Assembly (NCBI RefSeq): GCF_009905435.1
Contig: NZ_JAAAMT010000003.1
Coordinates: forward strand, 124,001 to 188,000
Direction: 5' to 3'
Length of the DNA: 64,000 nt
Source: Pseudomonas sp. R5(2019)
GTDB taxonomy: Bacteria; Pseudomonadota; Gammaproteobacteria; Pseudomonadales; Pseudomonadaceae
In this document: one piece after another, positions 39,373 through 49,018 of the stretch
Position numbering within the stretch: the stretch's first letter is position 1
Layout of the letters: the number at the start of each line of letters is the position of its first letter
Position numbers and translations under genes: made by a program
Notes under the pieces: model-generated
What the model saw: the letters and a program-made list of their open reading frames with translations, nothing else
Database searches by the model: none
Told to the model about the DNA's origin: nothing

Positions 39373-40764
39373 ATGAATCTGCCGCTGTTTCTTAACCTGC
39401 TGGTGTTCCTGGCGTTGCTGCTGGGCCTGGCGCAAACCCGCCGCACCTCGTGGAGCCTGGCCAGGAAAGTGCTGCTCGGCCTGGGCCTGGGCGTGCTGTT
39501 CGGGCTGGCCCTGCATGGCGTCTACGGCACTGGCAATCCGGTGCTCAAGGCCACCATCGGCTGGATGGACCTGGTCGGTAACGGCTATGTGCAACTGCTG
39601 CAAATGATCGTCATGCCGCTGATCTTCGCCTCGATCCTGAGTGCCGTGGCACGACTGCACAACGCGTCGTCGCTGGGCAAGATCAGCTTCATGACCATCG
39701 GCACCCTGCTGTTTACCACGATGATTGCCGCCCTGATCGGCATCGGCCTGACCAACCTGTTCGGCCTGAGCGCCGAAGGGCTGGTGGCCGGGACCCAGGA
39801 AATGGCGCGAATGCAGTCCATCCAGAGCGATTACGCCGGCAAGGTCGCGGACCTGAATATCCCGCAGTTGCTGCTGTCGTTCATTCCGCAAAACCCGGTG
39901 GCCGACCTGGCCCGGGCCAAGCCGACCTCGATCATCAGCGTGGTGATTTTCGCCGCCTTCCTGGGGATGGCTGCCTTGCAGCTGCTCAAGGATGATGTGG
40001 AAAAAGGCACCCGCGTGGTCGCCGCTATCGACACCCTGCAAGCCTGGGTGATGCGTCTGGTGCGCCTGGTCATGAAGCTCACGCCCTACGGCGTGCTGGC
40101 GCTGATGACCAAAGTGGTGGCCAGCTCCAACCTGCAGGATATCCTCAAGCTTGGCAGTTTCGTGGTGGTGTCCTACATCGGCCTGGGGCTGATGTTTGTC
40201 GTCCACGGCCTGTTGCTGGCCATGAGTGGCATCAGCCCGCTGCGGTTTTTCCGTAAAGTCTGGCCGGTGCTGACCTTCGCCTTCACCAGCCGCTCCAGTG
40301 CCGCGAGTATTCCGTTGAGCATCGAGGCGCAAACCCGTCGCCTGGGTGTACCGCAGTCGATTGCCAGCTTTGCCGCCTCGTTCGGCGCCACCATTGGCCA
40401 GAACGGCTGCGCCGGCCTGTACCCGGCGATGCTGGCGGTGATGGTCGCTCCGACGGTGGGCATCAACCCGCTGGACCCACTGTGGATCGCCACGCTGGTG
40501 GCCATCGTCACCTTGAGTTCGGCAGGTGTTGCCGGGGTCGGGGGTGGCGCGACCTTCGCCGCGCTGATCGTGCTGCCGGCGATGGGCTTGCCGGTTTCAC
40601 TGGTGGCCTTGCTGATTTCAGTCGAGCCGCTGATCGACATGGGCCGCACGGCGCTGAATGTCAGCGGTTCAATGACCGCCGGCACCCTGACCAGCCAGTG
40701 GATGAAGCAGACCGATCAACGCCTGCTCAAGGCCGACGAGCACGCCGACCTGGCACAGGCTTGA
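39373..40764 (+). CDS. L-cystine/dicarboxylate symporter, TcyP-like
   Basis: A 463-residue sodium:dicarboxylate symporter family (DAACS) protein. It has eight or more membrane segments, a long loop after helix 5, the serine-rich motif [12 protein letters not shown] of re-entrant loop 1, and [16 protein letters not shown] in helix 7. The length, the long hydrophilic insert and these motifs fit the TcyP/YdjN L-cystine importer subgroup better than glutamate carriers. It is monocistronic, divergent from the dar operon and convergent with folA. Confidence 0.85.
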   Translation: MNLPLFLNLLVFLALLLGLAQTRRTSWSLARKVLLGLGLGVLFGLALHGVYGTGNPVLKATIGWMDLVGNGYVQLLQMIVMPLIFASILSAVARLHNASSLGKISFMTIGTLLFTTMIAALIGIGLTNLFGLSAEGLVAGTQEMARMQSIQSDYAGKVADLNIPQLLLSFIPQNPVADLARAKPTSIISVVIFAAFLGMAALQLLKDDVEKGTRVVAAIDTLQAWVMRLVRLVMKLTPYGVLALMTKVVASSNLQDILKLGSFVVVSYIGLGLMFVVHGLLLAMSGISPLRFFRKVWPVLTFAFTSRSSAASIPLSIEAQTRRLGVPQSIASFAASFGATIGQNGCAGLYPAMLAVMVAPTVGINPLDPLWIATLVAIVTLSSAGVAGVGGGATFAALIVLPAMGLPVSLVALLISVEPLIDMGRTALNVSGSMTAGTLTSQWMKQTDQRLLKADEHADLAQA

Positions 40765-40768
40765 CCGC

Positions 40769-41281
40769 TTAGCGGCGGTTCCAGACCTCGAAGGTATAGG
40801 CCGGTTTATCGTCAACCGCCGGATTTTCAACAGACGACGTCAGCTGCCATTGGCTGGCGTCGTATTCCGGGAACCACGCATCACCCTCCGGCGACAACGC
40901 CACCCGGGTCAGGTACAGGCGATCGGCCTGATCCAGCCCTTGCCCATACAACTGCGCCCCGCCAATCAACATCACTTCGCTGGCGCCTTGCTCAAGCGCC
41001 CAGGCGTTGGCGCGGGTGATGGCGGCGTCCAGCGAGGCGAACACCTCGGCGCCCTCGAGTTGCAGCCCCGGCTGGCGGCTGACCACCAGGTTCAGCCGGC
41101 CTGGCAGTGGGCGACCGAGCGAATCCCAGGTCTTGCGACCCATGATGATCGGCTTGCCCAGGGTGGTGGCCTTGAAGTACTTGAAGTCCCCCGGCAGGTG
41201 CCAGGGCATGCTGTTATCGATGCCGATGACGCGGTTCTCGGCGAGAGCCGCGATCAGGCAGAGGGGGAGTGATTTAGTCAT
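40769..41281 (-). CDS. folA: Dihydrofolate reductase
   Basis: FolA reduces dihydrofolate to tetrahydrofolate with NADPH. The 170-residue product starts MTKSLPLCLIAALAENRVIG, with the substrate/Met20 loop IDNSMPWHLPGDFKYFK, NADPH-binding IMGRKTWDSLGRPLPGR and VMLIGGAQLY. The frame extends to 41335; the ATG at 41281 gives the standard N-terminus. The stop lies 4 bp from the cystine transporter stop (convergent). Confidence 0.97.
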   Translation of the reverse strand: MTKSLPLCLIAALAENRVIGIDNSMPWHLPGDFKYFKATTLGKPIIMGRKTWDSLGRPLPGRLNLVVSRQPGLQLEGAEVFASLDAAITRANAWALEQGASEVMLIGGAQLYGQGLDQADRLYLTRVALSPEGDAWFPEYDASQWQLTSSVENPAVDDKPAYTFEVWNRR

Positions 41282-41365
41282 GGGCAGGAGAATACCAGAG
41301 GGGGTGCGGGTGTCACTAACGCCGCCATCCGCCACCTGAGTTATGCTTCGAAGCGAACTCGCTCA

Positions 41366-42751
41366 ATGGACTCACGCGTGACTGTACCCACCCACCTGGA
41401 CATGCTCTGGCTGACCGAAGCTGTGCGCCTGCGCGAAGAGCAGGCCGGCGCCCTGGAAGATCAGGAAGCCAACCGCCGTGCCCGCCACCTGGGCGGCGAC
41501 CTCGCCACCCGCCTTCAACACCGCGCCCTCTGGCTCGCTGAGCGCGACGGCCTGAAGCTCGCGCTGCAGCGCTGGAAACAGGGCGCGCGCCTGGCGCTGG
41601 TCGCGCTCATGATCGTCGCTGTGATCAGCGGCGCCGGGCTGGCCTTCGCCGCCCTGGGCCAGCAACCGGTCAATGTGTTCTGGGCCCTGGGCAGCTTGCT
41701 CGGCCTGAACCTGCTATTGCTGGCGAGTTGGCTGCTGAGCCTGATGATCGCCGGCGAGCATGGCACGACGCTGGGCCGTGTCTGGTTATGGCTGAGTGAA
41801 AAACTCGCCCGCGATGCCCAGGCCGCTCAGTTGGCGCCCGCACTGGTATTGTTGTTGCAACGGCGCAAGCTCAATCGCTGGCTGCTCGGCTCACTGGTGC
41901 ATGGGCTTTGGCTGCTGGCCCTGTGCAGCGCCCTGGTGGTGGTGGTGATGTTGCTGGCGACCCGGCGCTACGGCTTTGTCTGGGAAACCACCATTCTGAG
42001 CGCCGACACCTTCGTCGCCATGACCCAGGCGCTCGGCGCCCTGCCCGCCTGGCTGGGCTTCAGCCTGCCGGGCCCGGACATGATCCGCGCCAGCGGCGAC
42101 GCGTTGCAGGGGCTCGACAGCGCCCGGCAAACCTGGGCCGGCTGGCTGGTGGGGGTGCTGCTGGTCTACGGGATCATCCCAAGGCTGCTGCTTGCGGCCT
42201 TTTGTCTATGCCGTTGGCGCAGCGGCCGTACCGGCCTTGCACTCGACCTCAAACTGCCCGGCTACAGCCATTTGCGCGAAGCTCTGATGCCCAGCAGCGA
42301 ACGGCTCGGCGTCAACGATGCCGCACCCGAGCAACTGCACCAGATACCGCCTGCCATCGCCAATGGCGACAGCGACAGCGCCTTGCTGGTCGGTCTGGAG
42401 CTGGACGACAAGCGCCCCTGGCCACCGGCATTGCCTGCCTCGGTAAAAGACGCCGGGGTACTCGACAGCCGTGAGTCACGCCACCATTTGCTGGAGCAAA
42501 TGACCCGCTTTCCGCCTGCTCGCCTGGCCATCGCCTGTGACCCGCGTCGCTCGCCAGACCGCGGCAGCCTCGCCCTGATCGCCGAACTCGCTCGCTGTGC
42601 CGGGGCGACGCGGATCTGGTTGATGCAACCGCCGCCGGGGCAGGTGTTGGACGCTGAACGCCTCGGCGATTGGCATGAAGCGTTGCAGACGCTGGCACTG
42701 GATACACGTGAGACGTCGCCCATGACCTGGCTGGAGACTGGCCATGATTAA
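41366..42751 (+). CDS. DUF2868 domain membrane protein
   Basis: A 461-residue protein with an N-terminal helical stretch, membrane segments near residues 70-135 (ALVALMIVAVISGAGLAFA; LLGLNLLLLASWLLSLMIA) and 175-200 and 250-280, and a cytoplasmic C-terminal domain. The pattern is that of DUF2868 proteins, found throughout Pseudomonas directly before a DUF3482 GTPase. The two genes overlap by 8 bp. The function of the pair is unknown. Confidence 0.85.
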   Translation: MDSRVTVPTHLDMLWLTEAVRLREEQAGALEDQEANRRARHLGGDLATRLQHRALWLAERDGLKLALQRWKQGARLALVALMIVAVISGAGLAFAALGQQPVNVFWALGSLLGLNLLLLASWLLSLMIAGEHGTTLGRVWLWLSEKLARDAQAAQLAPALVLLLQRRKLNRWLLGSLVHGLWLLALCSALVVVVMLLATRRYGFVWETTILSADTFVAMTQALGALPAWLGFSLPGPDMIRASGDALQGLDSARQTWAGWLVGVLLVYGIIPRLLLAAFCLCRWRSGRTGLALDLKLPGYSHLREALMPSSERLGVNDAAPEQLHQIPPAIANGDSDSALLVGLELDDKRPWPPALPASVKDAGVLDSRESRHHLLEQMTRFPPARLAIACDPRRSPDRGSLALIAELARCAGATRIWLMQPPPGQVLDAERLGDWHEALQTLALDTRETSPMTWLETGHD

Positions 42752-44099
42752 ACTCGCCGTGGTCGGCCACACCAATGTCGGCAAGACATCGCTGCTGCGC
42801 ACGCTGATTCGTGACACCGGCTTTGGCGAAGTTTCCCACCGCCCCAGCACCACCCGCCATGTGGAAGGCGCGCGCCTCTCGGTCAACGGCGTTGCCCTGC
42901 TTGAGCTGTACGACACGCCCGGCCTTGAAGATGCCATCACCCTGCTCGATTACCTGGAAAACCTTGAGCACCCGGGCGAGCGGCTGGACGGGCCGGCCCG
43001 CCTCGAACGGTTTCTGCAAGGCAGCGAAGCCCGCCAGCGCTTCGAGCAGGAAGCCAAGGTCCTGCGCCAACTGCTGGCCAGCGATGCCGGTTTGTATGTG
43101 ATCGACGCCCGCGAGCCGGTGCTGGCCAAGTACCGGGACGAGCTTGAGGTGCTGGCCGGTTGCGGCAAGCCGCTGTTGCCGGTGCTCAACTTCGTCGCCA
43201 GCAGCGACCATCGCGAAGCTGATTGGCGCGAAGCCCTGGCCCGTCTGGGCTTGCATGCGCTGGTGCGGTTCGACAGCGTGGCACCGCCGCAGGATGGCGA
43301 ACAACGCCTGTATGAAAGCCTTGCGCTGCTGCTGGAAGGTTCGCGCGCAAGCCTGCAAACCCTTCTGGACGATCAGCAGGCCCAACGTCTGGCGCGCCGC
43401 CAAACCGCCGCCCACCTGATCGCTGAATTGCTGTTGGACTGCGCCGCCTGCCGACGCAGCGTGGTCAGCGAACCGGGGCCTACAGCTGCGGCCATCGCCG
43501 AGTTGCATCAGGCCGTGCGTCAGCGCGAACAGCGCTGCGTCGAGGCATTGCTCAAGCTCTATGCCTTCAGGCTTCAGGATGCGTCCGCCAGCGACCTGCC
43601 GTTGCTGGACGGGCGTTGGGGCGATGATTTGTTCAACCCCGAAACCCTCAAGCAACTGGGTGTGCGGGTTGGCGGCGGGATTGCCGCTGGAGCGGCGGCG
43701 GGCGCCGGGGTGGATCTACTGGTGGGCGGCCTGACACTGGGCGCCGCGGCATTGGCCGGCGCGCTGGCCGGGGGTGCGTTGCAAACCGCCCGCAGTTACG
43801 GCGGGCGGCTGCTGGGCAAGCTCAAGGGCCAGCGCGAACTGACGGTGGACGACCATGTGCTGCGCCTGCTGGCGCTGCGTCAGCGGCAACTGCTCGACGC
43901 GCTGGAGCGTCGCGGGCATGCCGCCCAGGACAGCATCAAAGTGGCTGCCCCGCAAGACAAAAGCTGGCGCGAAGGCAAACTGCCCGAGGCCTTGAGCAAG
44001 GCTCGGGCGCATCCGCAATGGTCGTCGCTCAACCCCCGTTCACGCCTGAGTCAGGCCGAGCGCCAGGAGCAATTGCAGGCACTGGCCGCCGAGCTTTAG
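42744..44099 (+). CDS. DUF3482 domain GTPase
   Basis: A 451-residue Era/TrmE-like GTPase: G1 VVGHTNVGKTSLL at residues 6-18, switch region RPSTTRHVEG, and G3 LYDTPGLED. The C-terminal half is the DUF3482 domain and includes a Gly/Ala-rich hydrophobic region (GGGIAAGAAAGAGVDLLVGG) around residue 310-340 that could insert in membrane, in line with its membrane-protein partner at 41366-42751. No specific role is claimed. Confidence 0.86.
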   Translation: MIKLAVVGHTNVGKTSLLRTLIRDTGFGEVSHRPSTTRHVEGARLSVNGVALLELYDTPGLEDAITLLDYLENLEHPGERLDGPARLERFLQGSEARQRFEQEAKVLRQLLASDAGLYVIDAREPVLAKYRDELEVLAGCGKPLLPVLNFVASSDHREADWREALARLGLHALVRFDSVAPPQDGEQRLYESLALLLEGSRASLQTLLDDQQAQRLARRQTAAHLIAELLLDCAACRRSVVSEPGPTAAAIAELHQAVRQREQRCVEALLKLYAFRLQDASASDLPLLDGRWGDDLFNPETLKQLGVRVGGGIAAGAAAGAGVDLLVGGLTLGAAALAGALAGGALQTARSYGGRLLGKLKGQRELTVDDHVLRLLALRQRQLLDALERRGHAAQDSIKVAAPQDKSWREGKLPEALSKARAHPQWSSLNPRSRLSQAERQEQLQALAAEL

Positions 44100-44108
44100 C
44101 GGTCAGCC

Positions 44109-45014
44109 TCACAACTCGTCGTGGGTCATGCGCGAATACTCGATGATGTAGTTGCGCAGATCCTTGAAGACCTTGGCCGGGACCTGACTGCGGTAGTGCT
44201 CGGCCTCGGCGAGTGTTTGCGTAAAGGCTTCCACCAGCTCGTGCTTTTGCGGCGCGGTATAGGTGCTGTCGCTGAGCACCTGCTTGTAGGCCGCATAGCT
44301 GTAAGGCGTACCCTGTGTCGCCTCGCCGCTGCCATAGCGGCTGTGGGCTCGCAGCACCCCATCCTTCAATACCCCAAGCCCGCGCTCATAGAGAAAGATC
44401 TGCGAACCGCTCACGCTGTCCACCGCCGCTTCAAAGGCCCGCATGATCGCCAGCGAGTTATTGACGCTGAGCTGAATATCCTCGCGAGAAACAAAGCGCT
44501 CCAACTCGCCCTGTTGCAGGCTTCGCAGTGCCCGGTTGATGGTGGACAGGTGAGTGAACACCTTGGTGCAGGCCATCAGGTGCACTTCAAACTGATAACC
44601 GGAGGTGGCGGCATGCTGGGGAAAACCTGCGAAATCAAGCGAATCGAAGGCGCACTCCATGATGATGTTGTACTTGTGAGTAAAGGCGCGATTAAAGATC
44701 TTGCCGCAGACTTCCTTGACGAAGCGTTCGCTGTGCGCGTAGGCATACAGCACGCCCTTGGCGCGCATGGCGGCGTAATCCGGATGGCAGGTGCGGTAGT
44801 CAGGCAAGTAGAGGCGCACGTAGTTGGCGTAGCGCCCAGTGGGAAGCAACGTGTTTTCCAGCAAGGTAGATTTACCGGAGCCCTGCACGCCGGCGACCAC
44901 AAGGATCTTCGGTACGTCTTCGACATGGATACCCTCGAAAAGGCCGGCAGCGATCTGCTCGAACGCAGCGTCCACATCCTGTGCTGTGTAGGGATGAAGG
45001 TCGGTATCTGGCAT
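44109..45014 (-). CDS. Zeta-toxin-like P-loop kinase
   Basis: A 301-residue protein with Walker A VVAGVQGSGKSTLLENTL near residue 35 and the zeta-toxin-type insertion LPDYRTCHPDYAAM, followed by a helical C-terminus. Zeta toxins phosphorylate UDP-N-acetylglucosamine, blocking cell-wall synthesis; distant family members may have other substrates. The ATG at 45014 has AGGA 8 nt upstream; an in-frame ATG at 45038 is an alternative. No epsilon-type antitoxin gene is adjacent, so a chromosomal housekeeping or regulatory role is equally possible. Confidence 0.75.
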   Translation of the reverse strand: MPDTDLHPYTAQDVDAAFEQIAAGLFEGIHVEDVPKILVVAGVQGSGKSTLLENTLLPTGRYANYVRLYLPDYRTCHPDYAAMRAKGVLYAYAHSERFVKEVCGKIFNRAFTHKYNIIMECAFDSLDFAGFPQHAATSGYQFEVHLMACTKVFTHLSTINRALRSLQQGELERFVSREDIQLSVNNSLAIMRAFEAAVDSVSGSQIFLYERGLGVLKDGVLRAHSRYGSGEATQGTPYSYAAYKQVLSDSTYTAPQKHELVEAFTQTLAEAEHYRSQVPAKVFKDLRNYIIEYSRMTHDEL

Positions 45015-45119
45015 GGGTTGATGTCCTATCAAAGTCATGGCGTCCTGCCATGGATGCACGGGAATGTGCCCCCGCACTAAAAGCCCTTTGAAGTCATTGC
45101 TCAAGCCCGAATTCTTGAC

Positions 45120-45155
45120 AAAAAAATACCCCGAAAGCCGTGACGCAACGGGGTA
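45120..45155 (-). terminator. Orphan minus-strand Rho-independent terminator
   Basis: Read on the minus strand, TACCCCG (45155-45149) and CGGGGTA (45133-45127) form a stem followed by T7. It lies upstream of the zeta-like gene and no protein gene ends here. Confidence 0.85.
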
Positions 45156-45258
45156 CAGAGAGAGCAAACCGCACGCCATTCGCCAGGTGACCAAACCGTT
45201 CGAATGCTCGTTGGAGGCCAGTGTGCAGACTCCTTGAGCAGGCAAGTTTGCTCAAAAC
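45120..45258 (-). ncRNA. Candidate small RNA
   Basis: A minus-strand TATAAA (45270-45265) could be a -10 element, giving a transcript of about 139 nt ending at the orphan terminator at 45120-45155. The region has no supported protein gene on either strand. This rests only on the terminator and a -10-like box; no -35 was found and no known sRNA family was recognised. Confidence 0.4.
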
Positions 45259-45365
45259 GACCTCTTTATAGCCATAACTGTCATTTGGGCATTTACTCCT
45301 TGCCGCCGTTGCCGAGCGCTCACAGAATCGAAACACGATCACATCGATGAACAAGGACAACAGCC

Positions 45366-45629
45366 ATGATGCATGCGGATTTGATTGACCAGGACGACCT
45401 GCTTGGCCACCTGCGGGCACTGGGTTTCGAAATGCCCGCCGGCGCCACCGCCGAGCAGGCGTGCGAGTATGCGGTACGAGGATTGAGCGAAGCCCGGGTC
45501 AAGGCCTTGCGCGGGATGGTGGAGCAAATGCTGACCGGCAGCGCGACGATTTTGCCGGCGGTGCGTCAGGCGATCGATAAACAGTTGTTGCCGGCGCTGG
45601 CGCAGTTCAAGGCTGGCACCACAGCGTAA
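45366..45629 (+). CDS. Small hypothetical protein (87 aa)
   Basis: An 87-residue soluble protein starting MMHADLIDQDDLLGHLRALG, mostly helical (AEQACEYAVRGLSEARVKAL; AIDKQLLPALAQFK). AAGGA lies about 9 nt before the tandem ATGs at 45366/45369. Codon usage is like the core genes, which supports a real gene. No domain recognised. It diverges from the candidate sRNA and zeta-like gene. Confidence 0.65.
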   Translation: MMHADLIDQDDLLGHLRALGFEMPAGATAEQACEYAVRGLSEARVKALRGMVEQMLTGSATILPAVRQAIDKQLLPALAQFKAGTTA

Positions 45630-45645
45630 TCAGAGGAAAACTGAA

Positions 45646-45675
45646 CTGCAGGAGCGGCTTCAACCGCTCCTGCAG
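45646..45675. repeat. Perfect 12-bp palindrome between convergent genes
   Basis: CTGCAGGAGCGG and CCGCTCCTGCAG are separated by CTTCAA. It resembles a REP half and may stop transcription from both sides, but there is no T-run. Confidence 0.75.
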
Positions 45676-45690
45676 GATGTACCGCCAGCC

Positions 45691-46797
45691 TCAGAGCCGA
45701 ACGCTGGCAAACGTCGATTCGTTGCGCGCCTGACTCAGCGCCGACATCGGCCCGGACAGCGGTGACAGCACCAGCGCCTGCGGGATCGGCATCATCGCCA
45801 CTTGTTGCGCCGTGTTGGAGCCCACGCGCTCGTCGCGCGGTGGAATGCCGAAGTATTCGCGGTAGCACTTGGAGAAGTGCGGTGTGGAGACAAAGCCACA
45901 GACCGACGCCACTTCGATGATCGACATCGGCGTTTGCTTGAGCAACTGGCGCGCGCGGATCAAGCGCAGCTTCAGGTAATAGCGCGACGGTGAGCAGTGC
46001 AGGTATTTCTGGAACAGACGCTCGAGCTGGCGACGCGACACGGCGACATACACTGCCAGTTCGTCCAGGTCGATCGGCTCTTCCAGGTTGGCTTCCATCA
46101 ACGCCACGATTTCCTGCAACTTCGGCTGGTTGGTGCCCAGCATGTGCTTGAGCGGAACGCGCTGGTGGTCCTGCTCGTTGCGGATGCGCTCGTAGACAAA
46201 CATTTCCGAAATCGCCGCCGACAGTTCGCGACCGTGGTCGCGGCTGATCAGGTGCAGCATCATGTCCAGCGGAGCGGTGCCGCCGGAGCTGGTGAAGCGG
46301 TTACGGTCGAGGGTGAACAAACGGGTGCTCATGGCCACGCGCGGGAAGGCTTCCTGCATGGCCGCCAGGCATTCCCAATGCACACTGCAATCGAAACCGT
46401 CGAGCAAGCCGGCACAGGCCAGTGCCCAGCTGCCGGTGCACACCGCGCCCAGGCGCTTGGACTGGCGCGCCTGGCTTTGCAGCCAGGTGACGTGTTCGCG
46501 GGTAACCGTACGCTGAATGCCAATGCCGCCGCAGACGATCACGGTGTCCATCACCGGCGCCTTGTGAATCGAAGCATCCGGGGTGATCTGCAGGCCATCG
46601 CTGGCCCAGACCTGCCCGCCATCCACGCTCAAGGTGCTCCAACGATACAGCTCACGACCCGACAACTGGTTGGCCATGCGCAGTGGTTCGACTGCGGATG
46701 CCAGGGAAATCAGCGTGAAATTGTCCAGCAGCAGGAAGCCGATGGACTGGGGTGCGCGGGTCTGGGGTTGGGCGGCCCCGGAGTTGAACGACGTCAT
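45691..46797 (-). CDS. gbdR: GbdR, AraC-type regulator of choline/glycine betaine catabolism
   Basis: A 368-residue GlxA-type AraC regulator: a DJ-1/PfpI-like N-terminal domain (SIGFLLLDNFTLISLASAVE; GAVCTGSWALACAGLLDGF) and a C-terminal double helix-turn-helix (LDELAVYVAVSRRQLERLFQ; IIEVASVCGFVSTPHFSKCY). In Pseudomonas the regulator of this build beside sdaB and cbcXWV is GbdR, which activates these genes in response to glycine betaine or dimethylglycine. GAGGAG precedes the ATG at 46797. Confidence 0.88.
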   Translation of the reverse strand: MTSFNSGAAQPQTRAPQSIGFLLLDNFTLISLASAVEPLRMANQLSGRELYRWSTLSVDGGQVWASDGLQITPDASIHKAPVMDTVIVCGGIGIQRTVTREHVTWLQSQARQSKRLGAVCTGSWALACAGLLDGFDCSVHWECLAAMQEAFPRVAMSTRLFTLDRNRFTSSGGTAPLDMMLHLISRDHGRELSAAISEMFVYERIRNEQDHQRVPLKHMLGTNQPKLQEIVALMEANLEEPIDLDELAVYVAVSRRQLERLFQKYLHCSPSRYYLKLRLIRARQLLKQTPMSIIEVASVCGFVSTPHFSKCYREYFGIPPRDERVGSNTAQQVAMMPIPQALVLSPLSGPMSALSQARNESTFASVRL

Positions 46798-47191
46798 CGC
46801 GGTATCTCCTCACACAAAGCGGTGGGTGGCCTGAGGCACAGGCTCTTGTTATGGCCCGTTCAGACATGGCGGGCTGTTTGTATTTACATCGCAAAAGCCA
46901 TGCCTAATTTGAATGCGCATTCAATAAATCCTGAAAACGACGTCGCGCAGCCTCTATACAGCCACTGGTGCGGGCAAAGGTAATAAGCGCAAAGAGTTGA
47001 GCTAGCGCCCTTGATCACCGGCGGTGAGCAATTCGGTAGCACTTGTGGGAAGGATGCTCAGAAGCGACAGGTTTTTGTGTCACCGACACGCACAGGTCGC
47101 AATTCGGACAGCGCATTGCGCGATGTCCTACTTAAAGAAGCGAAAATCTGTGCGCCAAAAGTGCGCGCCGTGAGCGATCACGGCGCAGTTG
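46798..47191. other. Gap between sdaB and gbdR
   Basis: About 390 bp with the gbdR Shine-Dalgarno and presumably its promoter near 46900. No supported gene, repeat or terminator was seen. Confidence 0.5.
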
Positions 47192-48568
47192 TCAGCATTC
47201 GATGGCGCTGACGGCCAGGCCACCGCGTGAGGTTTCCTTGTACTTGTCGTGCATGTCGGCCCCGGTGTCACGCATGGTGCGGATCACCCGGTCCAGCGAA
47301 ATGAAGTGTTGGCCGTCACCGCGCAGGGCCATTTGCGCAGCATTGATTGCCTTCACCGCCGCAATCGCATTGCGCTCGATGCACGGCACCTGCACCAGCC
47401 CGCCGACCGGATCGCAGGTCAGCCCCAGGTTGTGTTCAAGGCCGATTTCGGCGGCGTTTTCCAGCTGCTCCGGGGTGGCCCCGAGCACTTCGGCAAGCCC
47501 GGCCGCCGCCATGGCGCAGGCCGAACCCACTTCGCCCTGGCAACCGACTTCGGCGCCCGAGATGGAGGCGTTTTTCTTGCACAAAATGCCGACCGCGGCG
47601 GCCGCCAGGAGGTAGTCAACGACGTTGGCCTCGCTGACCTCATCGCTGAACTTCATATAGTAGTGCAGCACCGCCGGGATGATCCCCGCCGCGCCATTGG
47701 TGGGCGCCGTGACCATGCGCCCGCCGGCGGCGTTTTCCTCGTTGACCGCCAGGGCAAACAGGTTGACCCACTCCATGGCGCTCAGGGTGGAACCAATCAC
47801 GTTGGGCTTGTTCAGCTCCTGCAAACTGCGGTGCAGCTTGGCCGCACGCCGACGCACGTTCAGGCCACCGGGCAGGATGCCTTCGTGCTTGAGGCCATGC
47901 TCGACACAGTCCTGCATCGCACGCCAGAGTTTGAGCAAGCCGGTGCGAATCTCTTCCTCGCTGCGCCAGACCTTTTCGTTGGCCATCATCAGTTCCGACA
48001 CGCGCAAGGAATGCCGCCCGCACAGCTCGAGCAACTCCGCGGCGCTGTTGAAATCATAAGGCAGCACCGTGTTGTCGGCATCCAGAACGCCACTGGCGGC
48101 CTGGGCGGCATCAACGACGAAGCCACCGCCAACCGAGTAATAGGTATCGCGATGAACCTCGCCGCCCTCGCCTTCTGCGATCAGGGTCATGGCGTTGGGG
48201 TGGTAGGGCAGGTTCTCGTCGAGCAGCAGCATGTCGCGCTGCCAGATGAACGGAATCGGCAGGCGACCGTCCAGCTGCAGGGTGTCGGTTTCACGCAGGG
48301 TGTGGATGTGCAGGCTGATCAACGACGGATCGATGGCATCCGGCCATTCGCCCATCAGCCCCATGATCACCGCGTTGTCGCTGCCATGCCCGACACCGGT
48401 CGCCGAGAGCGAGCCATACAGGCGCACCTCGATGCGTTTCACTTGCCAAAGCTCATCGCGTTCACGCAGCCCCTGAACGAACAAGGCCGCTGCCCGCATG
48501 GGCCCAACCGTGTGCGAACTGGACGGGCCGATACCGATCTTGAACAGGTCAAACACGCTGATGGCCAT
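47192..48568 (-). CDS. sdaB: L-serine ammonia-lyase (L-serine dehydratase)
   Basis: This iron-sulfur enzyme deaminates L-serine to pyruvate. The 458-residue product starts [20 protein letters not shown] with the N-terminal beta-subunit-type domain ([14 protein letters not shown]), and the alpha domain carries the cluster cysteines in [28 protein letters not shown] and the tail cysteine near the end (AIEC). Placement beside gbdR and the choline transporter fits choline-derived glycine being converted to serine and then pyruvate. Confidence 0.92.
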   Translation of the reverse strand: MAISVFDLFKIGIGPSSSHTVGPMRAAALFVQGLRERDELWQVKRIEVRLYGSLSATGVGHGSDNAVIMGLMGEWPDAIDPSLISLHIHTLRETDTLQLDGRLPIPFIWQRDMLLLDENLPYHPNAMTLIAEGEGGEVHRDTYYSVGGGFVVDAAQAASGVLDADNTVLPYDFNSAAELLELCGRHSLRVSELMMANEKVWRSEEEIRTGLLKLWRAMQDCVEHGLKHEGILPGGLNVRRRAAKLHRSLQELNKPNVIGSTLSAMEWVNLFALAVNEENAAGGRMVTAPTNGAAGIIPAVLHYYMKFSDEVSEANVVDYLLAAAAVGILCKKNASISGAEVGCQGEVGSACAMAAAGLAEVLGATPEQLENAAEIGLEHNLGLTCDPVGGLVQVPCIERNAIAAVKAINAAQMALRGDGQHFISLDRVIRTMRDTGADMHDKYKETSRGGLAVSAIEC

Positions 48569-49018
48569 ACCGCCAACCTCCTCGAAATGCAGACTTCGGG
48601 CACCCCCGGTGCCCGATGGCTGAGCTGCTACGCTGAAGCTGCAACCCGCCGGATGCGCGAATCATCAGCCTTTTGTGTCAGCGCCCGACGTCTGCAACCG
48701 ACGCACTCTTGTCCAGCAACGCCGCAATCCGATCACGACGTTTCCTGGCCGTTTTCAGGCCTCGTCACCCTCTCGAAATTGCGTTCCCGGGGGCCGCCGA
48801 CTCTGTAAACGACCTCACCGACACTGGATGCGACTCTAGCTGTACTGGATACGACCCACCCTGTAGGCGTTTGATTTTCGCTGTTACATGATCGTTATCG
48901 ACTCGATTGCAAAGACGCTCGCCCCGAACCGTGGCCAAGCGTCCGGCTCTGCCAACTGCAACCCAATAAGCGCGGCAGCCCCAGAAGACCGCCGACACCG
49001 CACACCAGGAGTCTATTC
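48569..49018. other. Divergent control region between sdaB and cbcX
   Basis: A 450-bp gap with no supported gene. It holds the direct repeats at 48823-48855 and presumably the promoters of both sdaB and cbcX. A TTGATT at 48871-48876 may be a weak -35. Confidence 0.5.
48823..48855 (+). promoter_or_regulatory. Direct-repeat operator, candidate GbdR site
   Basis: ACTGGATGCGAC (48823-48834) and ACTGGATACGAC (48844-48855) are direct repeats differing at one base with a 21-bp period, two helical turns, the geometry used by AraC-family dimers. The site lies about 165 bp before cbcX and 255 bp before sdaB. Assignment to GbdR is inference from context. Confidence 0.5.

Noticed and set aside
47249..48808. 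519-codon plus-strand frame opposite sdaB
   Set aside because: Antisense shadow of a well-supported gene, rich in His, Gln and Arg as expected of such shadows.
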